Positions 11,425 through 19,073 of a stretch of 64,000 nt of DNA are shown in pieces. The position numbers and the translations under genes are program-made. Location of the stretch: positions 5,890,001-5,954,000 of the forward strand of contig NZ_CP074371.1 of NCBI RefSeq assembly GCF_018362975.1, read 5' to 3'. The stretch's first letter is position 1. Every line of letters starts with the position of its first letter. The notes under the pieces are model-generated. The model was not told the origin of the DNA, ran no database searches, and saw nothing but the letters and a program-made list of their open reading frames with translations. This DNA comes from Nocardia tengchongensis (GTDB lineage Bacteria; Actinomycetota; Actinomycetes; Mycobacteriales; Mycobacteriaceae).

Positions 11425-12711
11425 TCAGCGCCGCAGCGCTCCGGTGGCGTCGAATTTCGCTTCCCGCCCGAGCATCTGGGCGCGGAACCAGTTCTCGCGA
11501 TGCCGCACCATGACTCGCTCGTGGAGCCGCGCGAACGGCGGGCAGTTGCGCCGGGCCACCTCCATCGCGGTGATCAGCGGAAAGCGGGCCACGGGCAGGA
11601 GAATCCACGGGAACACCGGCGGCATCCGGTACTTCCGGCGAGTGCCGGGAGCCATGTACATCGCGGCATACACGGAGTTGATCCGGTAGTTGTAGGCCGC
11701 GCGCAGTCGTTGCATACCGTGCTGCTCGGGTCGCGGGGCGAAGGCGGCGGGATACGATTCGATGAGTTCGGCGCCGTGGATTCCGGCGTCGTAGGACCTC
11801 GCGACGATCGTCATCGCCAGGACCCGCAGCGCGTCGGCGATGGTCTCCGGATACCAGGAGACCCGCACTCCGAGCAGGTGGCCCAGGTAGCGCTGAAAGT
11901 GCAGCAGCGCACGGATTTCCGAAGGCGTGGTCTGATAGCCGAGCGCCCAGAGGCCCAGGGCCGGCGTGACGCTGCCACCGAGCAGTGTCAGCAGCTGATA
12001 GGTCTGACTGATGGGCAGTCCCCACCGTTGTGTGTCCCATTCCGGATGCCCGGCGACGCGTGCCCGCACCGACACGTGCATCACCCGCACCTTCATGGCG
12101 GTGGCGCGGCCGTCCGAGCCCGGTGTCAGCAGCGCACGCGGTTGGGAGACGTCGATCCAGAAGCGGCAGGTTTCCAGGAATCGGCGCAGCGCGCTGTCCC
12201 CGGCGTAGCCACCGGCCAGCGAGAGCGGGGTCGCGACGGCGGCCTCGGTGTACATCTCCAGCGTCTCGGCCCCGGCGAAGCTGAACAGCATGGTGCCCCA
12301 GCGCCGCCAGATCGCCGCACCCTGTTCCACCAGGTCCGGGCGCACCCAGTCGGGGCGAGTCTCGAACTCCGCGAACAGTTCTCGCATCGCGGCGGGGGCA
12401 TCGGGAACAGCGTCCAGACCCGAGGCGAGCGCGGTGTCGAGCAGGGCGCGACCGGCGCGCGGCCCGGCCTCGCCGTGCATCACCTCGGCCACGAATCGCT
12501 CGGCGACCGGGTCGCCGGTGAACAGGTCCGCGCACAGCGCGCTCGCCTGCGCGTCGGTGGGGAACGGACCGCTTCCGACAAGCGCGGTGACGAGGCGTTC
12601 GAAACGCTTGGCGGCGCGTGTGTTCCGGCCCTCCCAGTAGCGGAAGGCGGTGGGGCAGGCCGGTGCGGGCGGGGGCTCGGCGGCGGGTGTCAACGACATG
12701 TCCAGTGACAT
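11425..12711 (-). CDS. Oxygenase MpaB/rubber-oxygenase-like family protein (DUF2236)
   Basis: 428 residues from the ATG at 12711 (AAGGAGCCCCCC upstream). The all-helical DUF2236 architecture with RRWGTMLFSFAGAETLEMYTEAAVATPL, then HVSVRARV and LLHFQRYLGHLLGV resembles latex-clearing protein Lcp and fungal MpaB', which use a b-type heme to cleave or oxidise hydrophobic substrates. Candidate heme-ligand His residues lie in these motifs. The role here is unknown. Two 18-bp inverted repeats in the upstream region suggest control by the divergent TetR. Confidence 0.75.
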   Translation of the reverse strand: MSLDMSLTPAAEPPPAPACPTAFRYWEGRNTRAAKRFERLVTALVGSGPFPTDAQASALCADLFTGDPVAERFVAEVMHGEAGPRAGRALLDTALASGLDAVPDAPAAMRELFAEFETRPDWVRPDLVEQGAAIWRRWGTMLFSFAGAETLEMYTEAAVATPLSLAGGYAGDSALRRFLETCRFWIDVSQPRALLTPGSDGRATAMKVRVMHVSVRARVAGHPEWDTQRWGLPISQTYQLLTLLGGSVTPALGLWALGYQTTPSEIRALLHFQRYLGHLLGVRVSWYPETIADALRVLAMTIVARSYDAGIHGAELIESYPAAFAPRPEQHGMQRLRAAYNYRINSVYAAMYMAPGTRRKYRMPPVFPWILLPVARFPLITAMEVARRNCPPFARLHERVMVRHRENWFRAQMLGREAKFDATGALRR

Positions 12712-12744
12712 GGGGGGCTCCTTCGGGATCCTCGACCCCCCACA

Positions 12745-12762
12745 CCATACTATGAAGTATGG
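12745..12762. promoter_or_regulatory. TetR-type operator A
   Basis: CCATACT-ATGA-AGTATGG, perfect 7-bp arms, in the divergent region between the MpaB-like gene and the TetR gene. Confidence 0.6.
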
Positions 12763-12765
12763 AAT

Positions 12766-12783
12766 AGGTACTCGAAAGTATGG
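12766..12783. promoter_or_regulatory. TetR-type operator B
   Basis: AGGTACT-CGAA-AGTATGG: the same 18-bp geometry as operator A, 21 bp away (two helical turns). The right arm is identical and the left arm degenerate. Confidence 0.5.
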
Positions 12784-12838
12784 AAACGCCCGCGTTCTAC
12801 GATCGAGGGGTGCAGACGATGAACTGGCGCAGGTCCCG

Positions 12839-13479
12839 ATGACCGCCGAGCTCCCGCGCCCGGCCACCACGCCGCGCAGGTCCAGGAAAGCCGAAGCACA
12901 ACAACGCGATTCGACGTCCGGCACCGGACGCCGCGCCCCGCGCCTCTCCTACGAGGACTGGGTGGACGGCGCACTGGCCCTGCTCGCCCGCGAAGGCCCG
13001 GCGCACTGCGGATACCCAGCCTGTGCGCGGCGCTCGGGGTCACCAAGGGCAGCTTCTACTGGCATTTCGACGACATCGGACAGCTAGAGGAGGCGATGGC
13101 GGCCCACTGGAGCGCCACCCAGGGCCAAATCATCGCCGGGCTCGCCGCGGTCGATTCCATTCCGGTCGAGGACCGCATCGAAGCGATGGCCACCATGCTC
13201 GTCGAACGCAACTGGCTGGTCGAAGCCACCGTCCGCGAATGGTCGCGCACCCGCCCACACGTCGCCGACGCCGTTCGCGACCTGGACCAGCGCATCTTCC
13301 AGGTCATCCAATCAGCCCTGGCCGAACTCGGTTTCGACGCCGAGTCCGCCCGCCTCCGCGCAGGCGCGCTGGTCTACCTCGGCATCGGCTTCATCCACGG
13401 CCGCGACAGCCTCCCGACACCGACAACCGACCAGATCAACACCATCGTCGCCCTGCTCACCGCACCCGAACCGGACTGA
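12839..13479 (+). CDS. TetR family regulator, frameshifted
   Basis: The N-terminal part (MTAELPRPATTPRRSRK ... YEDWVDGALALLAREGPAH) and the C-terminal part are in different frames. Restoring one base after position 13006 gives RIPSLCAALGVTKGSFYWHF, the missing HTH of a 213-residue TetR protein, followed by a helical ligand domain ending at 13479. It is divergent from the MpaB-like gene with two inverted repeats between. It resembles the TetR proteins with a basic N-terminal extension. The indel is probably a sequence error; if real, the repressor is dead and its target constitutive. Confidence 0.75.
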
Positions 13480-13496
13480 CCCGGCAGGATGGGTAG

Positions 13497-14213
13497 GTGC
13501 CCGACCTGATCGACGACGCCCACCTGGAACAGACTGCGGTAGTGGCGAACTCCGCCATGAATCGCGACCGCCGCCTGCCCGCCTACCGCCGCGAACTCGG
13601 CTTCGACCCCGTCGCCTGGCTGGCCGCCCGACCCGGGCCGCAACGCTGGCTCGATGTCGGATGCGGCAGCGCCCTCGCCCTTTTCGAGGCCGCAGAGCAC
13701 CTTCCCGGCAACACCCGGATCACGGGCCTGGATCTGGTCGGCTACTTCCGCGGCACACCGAAGCCCGGCGTCGAGCTCGTGACCGGCTCGGTCCTGTCCT
13801 GGTCCCCGGACTCCCCCATCGACCTCATCACCAGCGTCCACGCCATCCACTACGTCGGCGACAAACTCGCGGCCCTGACCCGCATGTCGTCCTGGCTGGC
13901 GCCTGACGGCCGGCTGGCCCTGAACTTCGACGCCACCTCACTTCGCGACGCGAACGGCGGACCCCTGGGCCGCAGGTTCTCAACGGCCTTGCGCCGCAAC
14001 GGCTTCACCTACACGTCGCGAACGCACCGCCTGACCCGAACCGGCCATGCAATTCCGGCGTGGAGCTTCAGCTACCTGGGTGCGGACCCCCTCGCGGGCC
14101 CGAACTACACCGGCCAAGAAGCCGTAAGCTCCCACTACGCATCAGAAGGTTGGGAGTTCGAGTCTCCCCGGGCGCACTTCGAAAGGCCCCCATCAGCGAA
14201 TTCGCGAGATTAG
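13497..14213 (+). CDS. Class I SAM-dependent methyltransferase with 3' end running through a tRNA fragment
   Basis: 238 residues. SAM-binding motif I LDVGCGSALALFEAA near residue 46, then ITGLDLVG and a post-I region, followed by APDGRLALNFDATS. Substrate unknown. The body ends naturally around GPNYTGQEAV; the last 25 or so residues (SEGWEFESPRAHF onward) are translated from the 3' half of a tRNA-Arg and the hairpin behind it, with the stop codon inside that hairpin. The native C-terminus was therefore replaced when DNA recombined at the tRNA site. GTG start 17 nt after the TetR stop. Confidence 0.75.
   Translation: MPDLIDDAHLEQTAVVANSAMNRDRRLPAYRRELGFDPVAWLAARPGPQRWLDVGCGSALALFEAAEHLPGNTRITGLDLVGYFRGTPKPGVELVTGSVLSWSPDSPIDLITSVHAIHYVGDKLAALTRMSSWLAPDGRLALNFDATSLRDANGGPLGRRFSTALRRNGFTYTSRTHRLTRTGHAIPAWSFSYLGADPLAGPNYTGQEAVSSHYASEGWEFESPRAHFERPPSANSRD
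14135..14176 (+). other. 3' half of tRNA-Arg(ACG): att-site remnant
   Basis: The stretch folds as the 3' half of a tRNA: anticodon loop CTACGCA (ACG anticodon), 3' anticodon stem TCAGA, variable loop AGGTT, T arm GGGAG-TTCGAGT-CTCCC, acceptor strand CGGGCGC and discriminator A. The 5' half is absent: the sequence before it is methyltransferase code. tRNA 3' ends are the usual target of tyrosine-integrase elements, so this is read as an attachment-site scar. Confidence 0.8.
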
Positions 14214-14220
14214 GGGGCCT
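14184..14220 (+). terminator. Strong hairpin behind the tRNA fragment
   Basis: AGGCCCCC / GGGGGCCT arms (14184-14191 and 14213-14220) enclose a second self-complementary GCGAATTCGC. A CT/T-rich stretch follows. It sits where a tRNA gene's own terminator would be. Confidence 0.7.
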
Positions 14221-14287
14221 CTCTCGTTGTCGCTCCAGCTGTAGCCTACCGATCGGCCGCGCTCTGTACGGGATCACGGAACCGCCG

Positions 14288-14299
14288 TAGCCTCGGAAC
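14288..14299 (+). promoter_or_regulatory. Leaderless promoter of the XRE regulator
   Basis: TAGCCT (14288-14293), six bases, then the ATG at 14300: the exact leaderless spacing. Confidence 0.5.
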
Positions 14300-15466
14300 A
14301 TGAGCTTGGACCGTGGGGAACGGTTGAAGAATGCCCGCAAGCGTGCAGGGCTGACCCAACTCGAATTGGCAGAGCGATGCCCCGATGTATCACTGTCCCA
14401 GCTGCGCCGGATCGAACGCGGGGAATACGAGCCGCGGCTATACGCACTGCGGCAACTCGCGGTAGCGCTGCGGGTCCGCACGGCTGATCTCGCCGAGGGG
14501 CAAGACGCCGAATACGCCGACGCCGAAACCGAAGCGCTCTGGGAGCCCGTGCGCCGCGCGCTCGTTGGCCACGCCGACGCGGCCGATAGCACCGTGTCGG
14601 GCGCGGACGTCCGGACCGATCTGGAGGACCTGCGCGGGATGCTCGGAACCCACCGCTACGGCGAGGTGGCCGCGCTGCTGCCGATGGTTCTGCGCGACGC
14701 CGAGGACGTGGAGGATCAGGGGCGAACGATCCGGTCCCGCGTTCTCAACCTCACGGGTTGGATGCTCACGCAGTGCCGGCAATTCGACACAGCGGAAGCG
14801 ACGCTGAATAGGGCGATCGACGCGGCCGAGGACCGCATAGATGCGGCGGCCGCCGCGAACACCCTGGCGTGGGTCATGCTGCGGCAAGGTCGGATTGCCG
14901 ATGCGCGGGAATTTGCGATCCGATGGGCCGACGAGATAGAGCCGCCCCGTTTCTCCCGGGCCACCACCGCGGAGCTGTCGACGTGGGGCCGCATGTGGCT
15001 GTACGTCGCGAACATCAGCGTCCGGAACAACGAGGACGGGGAGGCCGAAGACGCGATGAATCTGGCGCGCGCTGCGGCGGCGCGGATCGGTCGCGAGGTC
15101 TACACCGACGCATCGACTGTGAGAACCTTCGGACCGATCACGGTGGCGCACATCGCCGCCGAGGGTCACGCGATTGCGGGCCGCCCCGAAATGACGCTCT
15201 CGATTGCCGAGCGCACACCGCCGGCCACGCTGCAGCCGGTTGCGTCGAGCCGGCTGAGGCATCGCCTCGACGTGGCCCACGCCCACGCTCAACTCGGCCA
15301 GTTTCCCGAGGCCATCGCGGAAATGCAGACTGTGCGGAACGTTGCACCGGAATGGCTTGTGCAACAGCAGTATGGGCGGGACATCCTGACCAAGGTCATC
15401 ATCAAGCGGCGCACCTTGACGCCGGAAACGCGCGAGTTGGCGAACCAGATTCGCCTGGAGCTGTAG
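14300..15466 (+). CDS. XRE-family regulator with TPR-like C-terminal domain
   Basis: 388 residues. Residues 5-60 form a Cro/C1 HTH (NARKRAGLTQLELAERC, then LSQLRRIERGEYEP). Residues about 100-385 are helical repeats with TPR character (QFDTAEATLNRAIDAAEDR, HAQLGQFPEAIAEMQTV). This architecture is common in actinobacterial integrative elements and developmental islands, where the TPR part senses a peptide or protein. It is the first gene after the tRNA scar and is followed by a textbook terminator, so it is a single-gene unit. Its target may be the small genes downstream. Confidence 0.85.
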   Translation: MSLDRGERLKNARKRAGLTQLELAERCPDVSLSQLRRIERGEYEPRLYALRQLAVALRVRTADLAEGQDAEYADAETEALWEPVRRALVGHADAADSTVSGADVRTDLEDLRGMLGTHRYGEVAALLPMVLRDAEDVEDQGRTIRSRVLNLTGWMLTQCRQFDTAEATLNRAIDAAEDRIDAAAAANTLAWVMLRQGRIADAREFAIRWADEIEPPRFSRATTAELSTWGRMWLYVANISVRNNEDGEAEDAMNLARAAAARIGREVYTDASTVRTFGPITVAHIAAEGHAIAGRPEMTLSIAERTPPATLQPVASSRLRHRLDVAHAHAQLGQFPEAIAEMQTVRNVAPEWLVQQQYGRDILTKVIIKRRTLTPETRELANQIRLEL

Positions 15467-15486
15467 CCACAGATTCGTCCCACGAT

Positions 15487-15528
15487 TGACACTTTCGGTC
15501 CACTGGATCCGAAAGTGTCATTTTCTTT
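15487..15528 (+). terminator. Rho-independent terminator after the XRE gene
   Basis: TGACACTTTCGG (15487-15498) pairs perfectly over 12 bp with CCGAAAGTGTCA (15509-15520) across a 10-nt loop, followed by TTTTCTTT. Confidence 0.9.
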
Positions 15529-15590
15529 GTGCCGCAATGGGTTGACGCTGCTCTTAGTGCCCGGCGCAGGAGGAATGTCCCCGATCCCTG

Positions 15591-15641
15591 GTGTCGGGTG
15601 CACTCCAAACTCGTTCCAGGGAGCAGGAGAACACCCGACAT
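15591..15641 (+). promoter_or_regulatory. Leader hairpin enclosing the ribosome-binding site
   Basis: TGTCGGGTG (15592-15600) is the exact complement of CACCCGACA (15632-15640), whose last A is the first base of the next gene's ATG. The 31-nt loop contains the Shine-Dalgarno AGGAGA and an anti-SD CTCC (15603-15606). The fold would hide the start signal, so translation of the small operon may be switched by RNA structure. Confidence 0.5.
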
Positions 15642-15798
15642 GCTCATCATCCTCACCGCAACTCTGTTTGCGCCACTGCTGTTCGCCGTCGTCACGGTCG
15701 CCACGCGCACGAAACCCGAACTCACCGTCGCCGATATCCAGGCCAGACTGGCCGCCGAACCGCCGCGGACCTACGTCCCGATCAGCCGGGGGTGGTGA
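15640..15798 (+). CDS. Small membrane protein of unknown function
   Basis: 52 residues. An N-terminal hydrophobic helix (MLIILTATLFAPLLFAVVTVA) is followed by a short hydrophilic tail TVADIQARLAAEPPRTYVPI. It is not a recognised family. The ATG is preceded by AGGAGA at a spacing of 9, inside a hairpin. The stop overlaps the next gene's possible GTG start (GTGA), which supports its being real. It lies in the island downstream of the tRNA scar. Confidence 0.6.
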   Translation: MLIILTATLFAPLLFAVVTVATRTKPELTVADIQARLAAEPPRTYVPISRGW

Positions 15799-15800
15799 CC

Positions 15801-16124
15801 ATGAATCCGATGCCGTCCGCCGTGGGGTTCCTGCGGAGCGACGTCTCCGGGCTGTCCCATGTCCGTGACGAGTTGCGGATCCGCGACGCAGCAAAGCGAA
15901 CCGGATACGACCTGCGCAAAATCGTCGTGTTCAACGACCGCACCGAGGATCGTCAGCATCGCCTGCGTGTCGTGGTCGACCGCCTCCGCGTAGACGCCGT
16001 GATCGTGCCGAGCATCAAGCACTTCGACGACCACGCGATTCCCGTCGAGCTGCTCACGATGGCGGCCGTGATCACGGTATCGCCCGGCAGCACCACGCCC
16101 CGCACCCGCTCCACCACCGCCTAG
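15801..16124 (+). CDS. Degenerate serine-recombinase N-terminal-domain-like protein
   Basis: 107 residues from the ATG; an in-frame GTG at 15795 would overlap the preceding stop. The strand-helix order AVGFLRSD, RDAAKRTGYDLRKIVVFND, then RLRVVVDRLRVDAVIVPSIKHFDD follows the catalytic domain of resolvase/invertase proteins (YxRxS, then GY, then vvv-LdRl). The active Ser spacing and the second Arg box are not conserved and there is no DNA-binding domain, so it is unlikely to recombine DNA. Such stand-alone domains occur in actinobacterial elements; function unknown. The fold assignment is an inference. Confidence 0.5.
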   Translation: MNPMPSAVGFLRSDVSGLSHVRDELRIRDAAKRTGYDLRKIVVFNDRTEDRQHRLRVVVDRLRVDAVIVPSIKHFDDHAIPVELLTMAAVITVSPGSTTPRTRSTTA

Positions 16125-16132
16125 GCCATCCG

Positions 16133-16456
16133 ATGTTCATCGAGGACGTCCTAGCCCTGCTGGATGAAGACCGGCCCGCCGGGTGGGTGAGCTACGAGGA
16201 CGGATCCTGGTCCCCGATCTCGCCCGGCGGCCGGGTGGAGCCGCCCATCACGGCGGGCGACCTGATCGAGGCGGCGCGCCGCGACCTCGCCGCGCTCGAG
16301 GCGGCGGGCCTGATCGCCACCGTGATCGACACCGAGCCGCTCTCGGTCGTCGATATCGAGTACGGCCGAGGGGAGGTCGAGGCAGTAGGCCCGCGCTGGA
16401 TTGCGGGCCCGCGAACCGCCTGTTGCGACGGAACCAATCTGAATAGAGGAAAACGC
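16133..16456 (+). CDS. Hypothetical island protein, runs without a stop into the next gene
   Basis: About 108 residues (MFIEDVLALLDEDRPAGW ... SVVDIEYGRGEV). The acidic N-terminus and an AARRDLAALEAAGLIATVID helix are seen; it is not a recognised family. There is no stop codon before the ATG of the secreted-protein gene at 16457, although that gene has its own GAGGA ribosome site. A TAG exists at 16444-16446 in another frame, so a one-base error near the end is likely; a true fusion of a cytoplasmic domain to a signal peptide would make no sense. Confidence 0.5.
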
Positions 16457-16905
16457 ATGTTGTACAAGTTGATTCGCTCGTTCGCCCTGGTCGCCGCCGT
16501 GCTCATGGCGTTCCTCCTGACCACGACCGGGCAGGCGGGTGGTGCCGTCGAGCTGGCCGAAGACAAGTCGTGCGGACTCACGTGGCAGCCTCAACCCGAT
16601 AGCCACCCCAAGGTGTCGGAGCCGATCATCTATATCGAGGTGCTGGTCGACTGCATCGTTCCGCCCGCCCGTCATGACCTGACGCTGCAACTGCAACGCC
16701 GCGACACGGATGGCAGCTGGATCACCCAGACGGCGCGAACCTCGAAGGAAATCCCCTCCCCGCGCCTGACGTCCGCGCGGCGGCCGAATGCCGCGCCGGA
16801 GTCTTCCGCGGCCTGGTCCACGTGGAGGGTAGCGTGCAGTCGTCGGACTTCACGTTCACCGATTTCAGCCAGCTCGCGGCGATCAGCGCCCAGGACTGCA
16901 AGTGA
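16457..16905 (+). CDS. Small secreted protein of unknown function, frameshifted
   Basis: About 149 residues after restoring one G near 16762. A signal peptide (MLYKLIRSFALVAAVLMAFL, ending around GQAGGA) is followed by a mature domain with four Cys (KSCGLTW, VDCIVPP, AECRAG and a C-terminal DCK), suggesting two disulfides. In the uncorrected frame the second half is arginine-rich nonsense; in the restored frame it reads GVFRGLVHVEGSVQSSDF and stops at 16905. Not a family I recognise. Part of the small-gene operon of the island. Confidence 0.6.
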
Positions 16906-16912
16906 GGACGGA

Positions 16913-17206
16913 ATGACTCGATACGGCGAAGTGGATCACATCCCGGCTGGTGTCCAAGTAGCCGCGGGCGGAAGGCGACTCGGCGACCGCGTGGCCGCGG
17001 CGGCAGTCTCCGCGCGACTCCTGATTCCCGGCACGGCGAAGGGGCACGGATTGAAGTGGGAACCGAAGCGCGGCTGGGTGATCCGGCCCGCGTCCGGCCT
17101 GCGGAGGCTGACCTGGCTGCCGCCGGTGGCATCCACGAAGGCATACGGCCCTGAGGATTCCGACGGGGCTGCCGGATGGTCCGTCGAGATCCTCGGCATC
17201 GCCTGA
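16913..17206 (+). CDS. Hypothetical protein, last gene of the small-gene cluster
   Basis: 97 residues. The ATG is 7 nt after the preceding stop, with GGACGGA close upstream. A basic, Trp-containing sequence (GLKWEPKRGWVIRPASGLRRLTW) without signal peptide or membrane segment; not recognised. Acceptable only because of its operon position and reading-frame length; it could be a non-coding tail. Confidence 0.4.
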   Translation: MTRYGEVDHIPAGVQVAAGGRRLGDRVAAAAVSARLLIPGTAKGHGLKWEPKRGWVIRPASGLRRLTWLPPVASTKAYGPEDSDGAAGWSVEILGIA

Positions 17207-17210
17207 CGGC

Positions 17211-17406
17211 CACATCGGAAGATGCCAGCATCACGGCCGCATGCCCCTTGGGCGCCACCCACCTCAAAGCCATCACCACCCCCACCAACCACACCTCGAT
17301 CAACTTCCACAAAGCCCTCGGCTTCCACACCCACCTCGTCGAGGACTACAACGGACCAGGTCAGCCTCGAATCATCTTCACCCGCAACCTGAACCCGCCG
17401 CTCTGA
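17211..17406 (+). pseudogene. C-terminal remnant of a GNAT acetyltransferase
   Basis: Only the last 65 or so residues of a GNAT domain remain (LKAITTPTNHTSINFHKALGF, then DYNGPGQPRIIFTRNL). The acetyl-CoA loop and N-terminal half are missing, replaced by the unknown gene upstream. It marks the right boundary of the island that begins at the tRNA-Arg scar. Confidence 0.65.
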
Positions 17407-17483
17407 CCGATCAGCCGCGTAGGAAGCGGCGAGTCCACGCGAACCTGCACGATAACCACTGGCCCGCGACCACCTGCGGCCTC

Positions 17484-17495
17484 TAGGTTCCTGTC
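17484..17495 (+). promoter_or_regulatory. Leaderless promoter of the HEAT-like gene
   Basis: TAGGTT (17484-17489), six bases, GTG at 17496; exact leaderless spacing and no Shine-Dalgarno. Confidence 0.5.
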
Positions 17496-18718
17496 GTGCC
17501 GGAATCCGCGAACGCTGACCCGACCCCGATCAGGGAACCGTCTTGGGCGGAACCCGATTCACTGCCGGGGCTGATCCAACGGGGACGCGGAGCAGCGCGC
17601 ACGGCTGCGGCGGCAGCACCGGAGGCGGCCGCGACGTACGTGACCGACTGCATCATCCGCGATCCGCGCTGGGACCACCAGGTCGAACACCGCGACTGGT
17701 TGTACGCGACGTTGGTGGCCGATCTGGGAATCGAGCTGCGGCACTTGCGTCCCGCCTACGCCGGTCCGGTCGATCCGGCGGGAGATGCGGATGCGTGGTT
17801 GTTCGTCGGCGTGCTCGAGCGGCTGGCCCGCCGGGGTATCGAGGGCAGCGTGACCGAGCTGCGAACCTACCTGCGCACCGGCCGTGACATCTCCCTTGCC
17901 GTCGACGCGCTCGTCCCGTTCCTCGAACACCCTGAGGCCGAGGGCTTGTACGACGAGATTCGCGAGGCCGCCGATGACCATCAGCTGCGGCGCGCCTTCG
18001 AGCGCGAACCGCCGTCACAGACCGGGCTCGATGGGCGCGCAGCACGCAACACCGCCGACCGCAAGCGAATCCTTCACGTTGCCAGGGAATCTGGACTCAT
18101 TCAGCGCGACGCGGCCCCCGCGTTCGAGGATGAGCGCTGGGAGGCACTGCTTTTCCAGGTCGCGGACACAGTATTGACGAACGAGTCGTTTCTGCTGGCG
18201 ACCCGGATCGTTGTACGGCGGCAGATGTCGCGGCTCCGGTCGCAGGGGGCGCTGACGTGGGCTCGGGCGCATGCCGGGCTGCATCACGAGATCGGTGGCC
18301 TCGCGCTGAGTATGTTCACCGATTTGGCCGAACCGTCGGATGCGGTGAGGCTGTTGGAGTTCCTCGTGGCGACCGGAGCCGAAGGGCATCGGTTCATTTA
18401 TCAGCAGTGCGACCTGGTCACCGCGCTCGAGCGGTTGGATCACCGGCCGGCCGTTCCGGCTGTCGAGGCCATCGCCGACAGCACCGTCTACTCCTATCTG
18501 CGCAAACGATGCGCGCGGGCGTTGAGCCGGCTTTCCGCCGAATTCCCTCGTTGGCGGGCGATCGAATATCTCGACGATTGCGAGGACGAGACTCGTGGGA
18601 TCGCGATCGCGCACGTGGATCTGTCGGTCCCGGCGTGCGCGAAAGGCTTGCCCGAACCGCTGCCGACACGAGTGAAGATCCGGACAGCCGGGAGGCTGCC
18701 CGCGCTCGAATCTCCTAG
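17496..18718 (+). CDS. HEAT-repeat-like hypothetical protein, frameshifted near the C-terminus
   Basis: 407 residues after restoring one G in GG at 18632-18633. The helical-repeat sequence (RRGIEGSVTELRTYLRTGRD, LVTALERLDHRPAVPAVEAI) and the final VRERLARTAADTSEDPD suggest HEAT-like solenoid repeats that sum over tandem helices; these usually bind proteins. Without the correction the frame runs on antisense into the membrane-protein gene. No catalytic motif seen; function unknown. It is convergent with the membrane protein/lipoprotein pair. Confidence 0.6.
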
Positions 18719-18722
18719 GGGC

Positions 18723-19070
18723 TCAGGTGTGGTCGACGATCTCGGGCTTCCGCCTGGTTCGCAGTGTTGCGGCCAGGAGGGCAACGGCTGTGATGATCAC
18801 GATGTGGGCGGTGAGCATGACCAGCATGGGGAGGGCGAAGCCTTCGTTGGTCAGGGTGCCGTGGTCGCCTACGCAGTAGAGGGTGTAGTTGGTGGAGGTG
18901 CCTTCGGAGTCGTGGAAGGTGTCGGAGACGACCAGGGGTTGGGTGGCCGGGGGTGAGCAGAACAGGGGGGCGGTCAGTTTCGCTTCGCCGGGCCAGATGG
19001 CGACGGGGAGGATGATGCTGAAGGCGCCGACGATCAGGCCGGTCGAGAGGGCAGGGATGACACGGGGCAT
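18723..19070 (-). CDS. Two-span membrane protein with extracytoplasmic Cys loop
   Basis: 115 residues. Membrane helices at about 8-28 and 78-102 flank a loop with two Cys (LFCSPP and LYCVGD) that could form a disulfide outside. Not a recognised family. It follows the lipoprotein gene by 3 nt on the same strand, so the two are co-transcribed and may act together at the cell envelope. Confidence 0.65.
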   Translation of the reverse strand: MPRVIPALSTGLIVGAFSIILPVAIWPGEAKLTAPLFCSPPATQPLVVSDTFHDSEGTSTNYTLYCVGDHGTLTNEGFALPMLVMLTAHIVIITAVALLAATLRTRRKPEIVDHT

Positions 19071-19073
19071 GGG

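Noticed and set aside
14135..14176. A complete tRNA-Arg gene
   Set aside because: The 5' half (acceptor 5' strand, D arm and 5' anticodon stem) is absent, so only a 3' fragment is present.
15801..16124. Functional serine recombinase
   Set aside because: Catalytic Ser/Arg motifs are not conserved and there is no DNA-binding domain.
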